This document shows, piece by piece, positions 3,600 through 7,621 of a stretch of DNA of 7,621 nucleotides (position 1 is the first letter of the stretch; each line of letters starts with the position of its first letter). The DNA lies in contig JALHUC010000617.1 in the NCBI GenBank assembly GCA_022865845.1, positions 1 through 7,621 on the forward strand, given 5' to 3'. The DNA is from a bacterium (GTDB taxonomy: Bacteria; BMS3Abin14). Made by a program: the position numbers and the translations under genes. The notes beneath the pieces were generated by a model. It made no database searches, was not told where the DNA came from, and saw nothing but the letters and a program-made list of their open reading frames with translations.

Positions 3600-5315
3600 A
3601 TGGCTTACCTTGTCCTGGCCCGTAAATACCGTCCAGCCACCTTTGCCGAGGTTGTAGGGCAGGAGCATGTGACCCGGACTCTCCGCAACGCTTTTGGTTC
3701 CGGGCGCCTGGGGCATGCTTTTCTCTTTTCCGGTCTGCGTGGTGTGGGAAAGACCTCTGTGGCCAGGATCCTCGCCAAGACCCTCAACTGCACAGATGAA
3801 CACCACACCGACGAACCGTGCGGCCAGTGCGGGTCGTGCCGTGATGTCGATGAAGGGCGCAGCCTGGACGTTGTTGAGATGGATGCCGCTTCCCACACCG
3901 GTGTGGACGATATCCGCGAACTGCGCGAATCGGTTATGTATGCTGCAGCAGAGGGCAAGTACAAGGTGTACATCATTGACGAAGTCCACATGCTCTCGAA
4001 AAATGCTTTCAACGCCCTGCTCAAGACACTGGAAGAGCCTCCACCCCGCGTGATCTTTATCCTCGCTACAACCGAACCTTACAAGGTCCCGGTCACGATT
4101 CAATCCCGCTGCCAGAGGTACGACTTCAGGAGGATCTCATCGGCGGACATAGCCGGGCACCTGGCGAAAATATGCGAAAAAGAGGGCGTGGAAATCTCCC
4201 ACGATAGCCTGCGGCGTATTGCTATCGCAGCTGAAGGCAGCCTCAGAGATTCCCAGAGCCTTCTGGACCAGATCCTGTCCTACGCTGGTGACCGGGTGGC
4301 CGACGAGGATGTGAACATGGTCCTCGGCAGCCTGGATCGGGACAAACTCATGCAGATCCTCTCGGCTTGTGTTGATTCGGATCCGGGTACGGCCCTGAGA
4401 ATGCTGGGGGAGATGATAGATAACGGCGCTGACCCTGTGAGGATTGCCCTGGATCTTCTGGAGATCGTACGTTCTGTGATGATCCTGCTGGAAGTAGCAG
4501 ACTCAACGGACCTTGTGGATCTGCCTGAGGGTGAGCTTGAGGTTTTAAGATCCCTGGCTGAAAGGGCGGATCCGGCTGCTTTGAGGATACAGTTCGCTAT
4601 CCTGGCCCGGGGGCAGGAGCGCATGAGGCGTTTTTCCCAGCAGCGGCTGCATCTGGAACTGGCCCTGGTGCACATGGCCAGGTCGGAGGAGATCGTTCCT
4701 GTGGGTAGCGCCCCCTCTGGCAATGAGGGAAGCAGTTCCAACAGGCCGACAAAGAAGAGAACACCCTCCCCGCCTCCTGTCAGCCCGGAAGAGAGCTCGG
4801 CCTTACCGGCGGAGCCGCAGACCCCCCTTGATGTGTCCACACCCCCGGCATTTGCGGGGATCGAGACTCCCAGGGAGACCTGGGAACAGCTCGTGGAGTT
4901 CATCAACGGTAAGGCACCCAGTATAGGCAGCATGCTCGAGCATCTGATCCCGGTGAACGTAGCTGGTGAGGAGCTGGTCATCGGGGGCAGGAAAGGGGAA
5001 ATATATCTGGAGGTCCTTCAGGAGCGGGACAGGATATCAGAACTGCAGGTCCTGCTGCAGGAGTTTTTCAACCGTGAAGTACGGGTCAAGTTCGTGGAGA
5101 TGGAAGTGGAAGATCGGGCCAGAAACCACAACGTTGTGGAGAAAAGGCAGCAAAAGGAGTCCGATCTTGCCCGTAAGATAAAGAAAGAGACCAGGGAGCA
5201 TCCCATGGTCAAGGAGGCCATGGAGGTCTTCAAAGGGGAGCTCATATCGATAAAGGTTCTGGGCAAGGCGTCAAGGGAACCCGAGGACATGGAGTCAAAA
5301 GAGGAGGAGTTATGA
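3600..5315 (+). CDS. dnaX: DNA polymerase III subunit tau (clamp-loader ATPase)
   Basis: 571-residue clamp-loader subunit that helps load the sliding clamp and couples polymerases in the replisome. Start ATG 3600 follows AGAGG (3586-3590) at 9-base spacing, and MAYLVLARKYRP is the standard DnaX N-terminus. AAA+ motifs are complete: Walker A GLRGVGKT (45-52), zinc-binding Cys64, Cys74, Cys77 and Cys80, Walker B DEVH (127-130), sensor-1 TTEP (157-160), the SRC arginine finger (169-171) and sensor-2 GSLRD (213-217). The clamp-loader collar follows to about 370. A Pro/Ser-rich linker (about 375-425) precedes a C-terminal domain ending in a highly charged tail. E. coli tau has 643 residues. The linker codons show no A-rich slippery heptamer, so a shorter gamma form made by frameshifting is not expected. 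The stop overlaps the ybaB start. Confidence 0.98.
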   Translation: MAYLVLARKYRPATFAEVVGQEHVTRTLRNAFGSGRLGHAFLFSGLRGVGKTSVARILAKTLNCTDEHHTDEPCGQCGSCRDVDEGRSLDVVEMDAASHTGVDDIRELRESVMYAAAEGKYKVYIIDEVHMLSKNAFNALLKTLEEPPPRVIFILATTEPYKVPVTIQSRCQRYDFRRISSADIAGHLAKICEKEGVEISHDSLRRIAIAAEGSLRDSQSLLDQILSYAGDRVADEDVNMVLGSLDRDKLMQILSACVDSDPGTALRMLGEMIDNGADPVRIALDLLEIVRSVMILLEVADSTDLVDLPEGELEVLRSLAERADPAALRIQFAILARGQERMRRFSQQRLHLELALVHMARSEEIVPVGSAPSGNEGSSSNRPTKKRTPSPPPVSPEESSALPAEPQTPLDVSTPPAFAGIETPRETWEQLVEFINGKAPSIGSMLEHLIPVNVAGEELVIGGRKGEIYLEVLQERDRISELQVLLQEFFNREVRVKFVEMEVEDRARNHNVVEKRQQKESDLARKIKKETREHPMVKEAMEVFKGELISIKVLGKASREPEDMESKEEEL

Positions 5316-5626
5316 AAGGTTTGGGCGATCTCATGAAGAAGGCCCAGCAGATGAAGGCCAGTATGGACCGTCTCCAGGAGGAGCTGGCAACGAAGGAGGT
5401 TGAAGCAGGGGCAGGTGGTGGAATGGTTACCGTCAGAGCGACAGGGGCCCAGGAAATAGTATCCATCGACATCGATCCTTCGGTTATCGACCCTGAGGAA
5501 AAGGAAATGCTTCAGGATCTGGTCCAGGCCGCTGTGAACGAGGCGCTTCGAAAGAGCAAGGATATGATGCAGGAAGAGATGGGCAAGATCACAGGTGGTT
5601 TGCCCGTCCCTGACATCTTCGGCTAG
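5312..5626 (+). CDS. ybaB: Nucleoid-associated protein, YbaB/EbfC family
   Basis: 104 residues, normal for this family of small homodimeric DNA-binding proteins associated with the nucleoid. The start ATG overlaps the dnaX stop as ATGA (5312-5315), implying translational coupling. A purine-rich GAGGAGGAG (5301-5309) within the last dnaX codons supplies the ribosome site. The product shows the family features: an amphipathic N-terminal helix (KGLGDLMKKAQQMKASM), a Gly-rich turn (GAGGGMVTV, about 33-41), a central strand (IVSIDIDPSVI) and a C-terminal helix ending near a GLPVPDIFG tail. The dnaX-ybaB-recR order is one of the best conserved in bacteria and ties it to replication and repair, although its exact role is unsettled. 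Confidence 0.96.
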   Translation: MKGLGDLMKKAQQMKASMDRLQEELATKEVEAGAGGGMVTVRATGAQEIVSIDIDPSVIDPEEKEMLQDLVQAAVNEALRKSKDMMQEEMGKITGGLPVPDIFG

Positions 5627-5631
5627 GTATC

Positions 5632-6240
5632 GTGCGTTTCCCTTCCTCCATAAAACTCCTCATTGAGGAACTCAAAAGACTTCCCGGTATAGGGGAAAAG
5701 AACGCCCAACGTCTGGCATTTCACCTGCTGGGCGCTTCCACTGAGAGGGCCCAGGCTCTGGCCAGTGCCCTTGTGAAGATGAAGGAAACTATCAGGCACT
5801 GTGACCGCTGTTTTAATTTGACCGAGGATGAGTTTTGTGAGGTCTGCCTCGATCCGAGCCGCTCCGGAGGTCTTTTGTGCGTGGTTCAGTCCCCCAGGGA
5901 CCTTCTGGCCATCGAAGGGACCGGTCAGTTCAGGGGCCGTTACCACGTATTGATGGGGGTCCTTTCCCCCATGAGGGGTGTCGGTCCGGAGGACCTGAAG
6001 GTGAATCAGTTGCTCGAAAGGGTCAGGGATGAGAAGGTGACGGAAGTCATCGTAGCCACAAACCTTGATGTTGAAGGTGAAGCCACAGCTTCCTACCTGA
6101 TGACGGCTCTGGGTTCCATGGATGTCAAGATTTCCAGGATCGCCCGGGGCATCCCGATAGGCGGCAGTCTGGAGCAGGCCGACTCCCTTACCCTGGGGCT
6201 TGCTATAGACGGCCGGCTGGAACTTCAGGGTCCCTTTTAA
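5632..6240 (+). CDS. recR: Recombination mediator RecR
   Basis: 202 residues (E. coli about 201). RecR works with RecO (and RecF) to load RecA onto SSB-coated single-stranded DNA at gaps. The start is GTG 5632, five bases after the ybaB stop. The ribosome site is weak (AGGT, 5625-5628), so it probably depends on coupling to ybaB. No in-frame ATG fits the family N-terminus better. Domains in order: helix-hairpin-helix LPGIGEKNAQRLA (17-29), C4 zinc finger Cys57, Cys60, Cys69, Cys72, Toprim domain from about 81 (LLCVVQSPRDLLAIEGTG) including the LDVEGEATA segment, then the C-terminal GIPIGGSLEQAD motif. All expected landmarks are present. No terminator is evident after it. Confidence 0.97.
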   Translation: MRFPSSIKLLIEELKRLPGIGEKNAQRLAFHLLGASTERAQALASALVKMKETIRHCDRCFNLTEDEFCEVCLDPSRSGGLLCVVQSPRDLLAIEGTGQFRGRYHVLMGVLSPMRGVGPEDLKVNQLLERVRDEKVTEVIVATNLDVEGEATASYLMTALGSMDVKISRIARGIPIGGSLEQADSLTLGLAIDGRLELQGPF

Positions 6241-6355
6241 AGACAACCTGGGTCAGGGTAAAGTCACCATGAACCTCCGTATTGCCGGGGTTGAAAGGGG
6301 TTTAAAAAAAGTGCCCGGATTGTTGAATCCTGCCAGGCCCTGGAAGTGTAAACCC

Positions 6356-6386
6356 TTGAAAATCACTGTTTTTTCGGGTATATCAT
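6356..6386 (+). promoter_or_regulatory. Possible sigma-70 promoter for mglBA
   Basis: TTGAAA (6356-6361) is separated by 17 bases from TATATC (6379-6384). An overlapping TATCAT (6381-6386) lies at 19-base spacing. The 209-base recR-mglB gap holds no supportable gene, which fits an independent promoter. Prediction only. Confidence 0.4.
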
Positions 6387-6402
6387 AGTATTCAGTTTGT
6401 GT

Positions 6403-6417
6403 ATGTGCTTTGCACAT
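6403..6417. promoter_or_regulatory. Perfect dyad ATGTGC-TTT-GCACAT upstream of mglB
   Basis: ATGTGC (6403-6408) and GCACAT (6412-6417) are exact reverse complements around a TTT centre. The dyad lies about 20 bases downstream of the predicted -10 box and 33 bases before the mglB start. Its position suits a repressor operator or a 5'-leader hairpin. No known regulator site is recognised. Confidence 0.4.
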
Positions 6418-6449
6418 CGAACTTTATCCTGATAGCCGAAAGGGTCTAA

Positions 6450-6938
6450 GTGTTGCCGAATCTCGTTCTCTACGAGGAAGAGTTCAATCTTGTCACGGAA
6501 GTGATCAGTCGCCTTGTGTCCAGCGCCAACGCCAAGGTTGTTTTTCTCGTGGATAAAAACGGTCAACTCATCTCAAGTTCGGGGCAAACCGAGGGTATTG
6601 ATACGACCTCCCTCGCATCCCTGACGGCTGGTAATATCGCCGCCACAGGCGGGTTGGCCAAGCTTATCGGTGAGAAAGAGTTTTCCATCCTCTTTCATGA
6701 GGGTGAGAAGGACAATATCCACATTTCGATCATTGGGCACAGGGTGATCCTGGTGGTCATCTTCGATGAGAAAAGCTCCCTTGGCCTTGTGCGGCTAAGA
6801 GTGAAAAAATCGGGCGCGGAACTGGAAAAGCACTTCGCCGAGATCGACAGGAAGGCAGGCACGGATACTTCCGGGCTGGGTGTGGATTCACCTTTCGCAG
6901 AGATCACCGATGACGATATCGAAAACCTCTTCAGCTGA
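6450..6938 (+). CDS. mglB: MglB, Roadblock/LC7 regulator of MglA
   Basis: 162 residues. In M. xanthus MglB (159 residues) is a homodimeric Roadblock/LC7 protein at the lagging pole that stimulates GTP hydrolysis by MglA, and nucleotide exchange has also been reported. The start is GTG 6450, with AAAGGG (6439-6444) at 5-base spacing. TTG at 6453 is an alternative, and both give the expected N-terminus before LVLYEEEF. The core (about 10-125) contains [31 protein letters not shown] and GGLAKLIGE, then [12 protein letters not shown], all strongly Myxococcus-like. After a variable linker the tail [16 protein letters not shown] is retained. This corresponds to the C-terminal helix that contacts MglA in M. 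xanthus. It is followed by mglA after 17 bases. Confidence 0.95.
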   Translation: MLPNLVLYEEEFNLVTEVISRLVSSANAKVVFLVDKNGQLISSSGQTEGIDTTSLASLTAGNIAATGGLAKLIGEKEFSILFHEGEKDNIHISIIGHRVILVVIFDEKSSLGLVRLRVKKSGAELEKHFAEIDRKAGTDTSGLGVDSPFAEITDDDIENLFS

Positions 6939-6955
6939 CAGGAGATAGCCGGGGA

Positions 6956-7549
6956 ATGTCCTTCATCAACTACTCCTCAAGGGAGATCAACTGTAAGATC
7001 GTCTATTATGGGCCCGGCCTTTGTGGGAAGACGACCAACCTCCAGTTCATCTACAAGAAGACCAATCCCCAGGCTCGCGGCAAGATGATCAGTCTGGCCA
7101 CCGAGACTGACCGTACCCTGTTCTTCGATTTCCTGCCCCTGTCCCTGGGCGATATCAGAGGGTTCAAAACCAGATTCCATCTCTATACCGTTCCCGGTCA
7201 GGTCTTTTACGATGCCTCCAGGAAATTGATCCTCAAGGGCGTGGACGGCGTTGTTTTCGTGGCAGACAGCCAGGTTGAGCGGATGGAGGCTAACTCAGAG
7301 AGTTTCGATAACCTGCGTCTGAACCTGTCGGATCAGGGATACGATCTGGACAAAATCCCCCTGGTCATCCAGTACAACAAGAGGGACCTGCCCAACGTGG
7401 TCTCCATGGAGGAGCTGCAAAAAGCCCTCAACCTCCGCAACGTTCCCGCCTTCGAGGCGGTGGCCCCGGAGGGGGTTGGAGTGTTTGAGACCTTAAAGGC
7501 CATCGCGAAAATGGTGCTCATCGAGCTTCGGAAGGGGACGGGAGCCTAG
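6956..7549 (+). CDS. mglA: MglA, Ras-like polarity GTPase
   Basis: 197 residues (M. xanthus 195). MglA is a cytoplasmic small GTPase whose GTP form gathers at the leading pole and directs motility machinery and cell polarity. ATG 6956 gives the canonical [20 protein letters not shown]-terminus. GGAG at 6941-6944 is rather far upstream (11 bases). The P-loop is GPGLCGKT (19-26) and the switch regions contain [11 protein letters not shown]. Arg53 and Gln82 match the hydrolysis residues known in M. xanthus. The PM3 motif is TVPGQ (78-82) with Thr in place of the usual Asp, the MglA hallmark. NKRD (141-144) gives guanine specificity. There is no lipidation signal. It forms an operon with its regulator mglB. 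Whether this organism glides, twitches or uses the pair only for polarity cannot be read here. Confidence 0.97.
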   Translation: MSFINYSSREINCKIVYYGPGLCGKTTNLQFIYKKTNPQARGKMISLATETDRTLFFDFLPLSLGDIRGFKTRFHLYTVPGQVFYDASRKLILKGVDGVVFVADSQVERMEANSESFDNLRLNLSDQGYDLDKIPLVIQYNKRDLPNVVSMEELQKALNLRNVPAFEAVAPEGVGVFETLKAIAKMVLIELRKGTGA

Positions 7550-7593
7550 CCCGCACTTCTCACCAGCCTTCTACTGCGGCTGCGGATACGGGC
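7549..7593 (+). other. Weak dyads downstream of mglA
   Basis: GCCCG (7549-7553) can pair with CGGGC (7589-7593), enclosing CAGCC/GGCTG (7564-7568 and 7578-7582). An alternative pairing is CCGCA/TGCGG (7551-7555 and 7575-7579). No T-run follows, so termination is not supported. The remaining bases to 7621 contain no gene start I can defend on either strand. Confidence 0.25.
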
Positions 7594-7621
7594 ATGTCTC
7601 CTGCGTTGCGCTCGGTCGGGC

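Noticed and set aside
4280..4981. Long minus-strand open frame of 233 codons inside dnaX
   Set aside because: Low-complexity Ser/Arg-rich shadow of the dnaX coding frame, with no motifs.
6269..6388. Small open frame of 39 codons between recR and mglB
   Set aside because: The ribosome site is poor, there is no recognisable domain, and it runs through the predicted mglBA promoter.
7549..7621. Plus-strand peptide FYCGCGYGHVSC near the window end, faintly like a Cys-rich TPP-enzyme N-terminus
   Set aside because: No start codon is available in that frame after mglA and the window ends after about 24 codons. A minus-strand ATG with a nearby GGAG stops after 11 codons.

Overview
The window carries a housekeeping block of a Gram-negative bacterium of deltaproteobacterial type (Desulfobacterota, Myxococcota or a relative). 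Four things suggest this. The MglB/MglA pair is very close to the Myxococcus xanthus proteins as I remember them. The SRP RNA is the short form without an Alu domain. There is a lipoprotein of DUF2155 type. The order dnaX-ybaB-recR is intact. I cannot name the genus. Every gene I recognise is on the plus strand.

Layout: a possible promoter and a leader rich in dyads (1-196) precede serS (197-1474). From about 1490 to 3377 lies a serine-decoding region with four tRNA-Ser genes: TGA at 1694, GCT at 2059, CGA at 2284 and GGA at 3285. It also holds tRNA-Arg(GCG) at 3206 and a small predicted lipoprotein gene (2678-3187). A strong terminator-like hairpin (3391-3421) is followed at once by the SRP RNA gene ffs (about 3424-3540). 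Then come dnaX (3600-5315), ybaB (5312-5626, ATGA overlap) and recR (5632-6240), followed by mglB (6450-6938) and mglA (6956-7549). The last 72 bases show only weak dyads.

The genes form functional sets. SerRS charges all four tRNA-Ser species, which together read all six serine codons. DnaX, YbaB and RecR form a replication and recombination-repair operon. MglB and MglA are a small-GTPase polarity switch and its Roadblock regulator, probably with their own promoter. The order serS, tRNA-Ser, SRP RNA, dnaX, ybaB, recR resembles the Bacillus subtilis chromosome, where tadA lies between the tRNA and the SRP RNA. Here no tadA is present, and a tRNA-Arg with a G34 anticodon, which does not need TadA, sits in that interval.

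The least ordinary part is the non-coding DNA between the tRNAs. It holds four different families of perfectly phased 7-base repeats, two of them as inverted pairs. Two long perfect hairpins bracket tRNA-Ser(TGA), one reaching into its acceptor strand. A back-to-back array of five or six stem-loops fills 2468-2644. These are the best candidates for something undescribed. I see no CRISPR array, transposase, phage gene or defence system.
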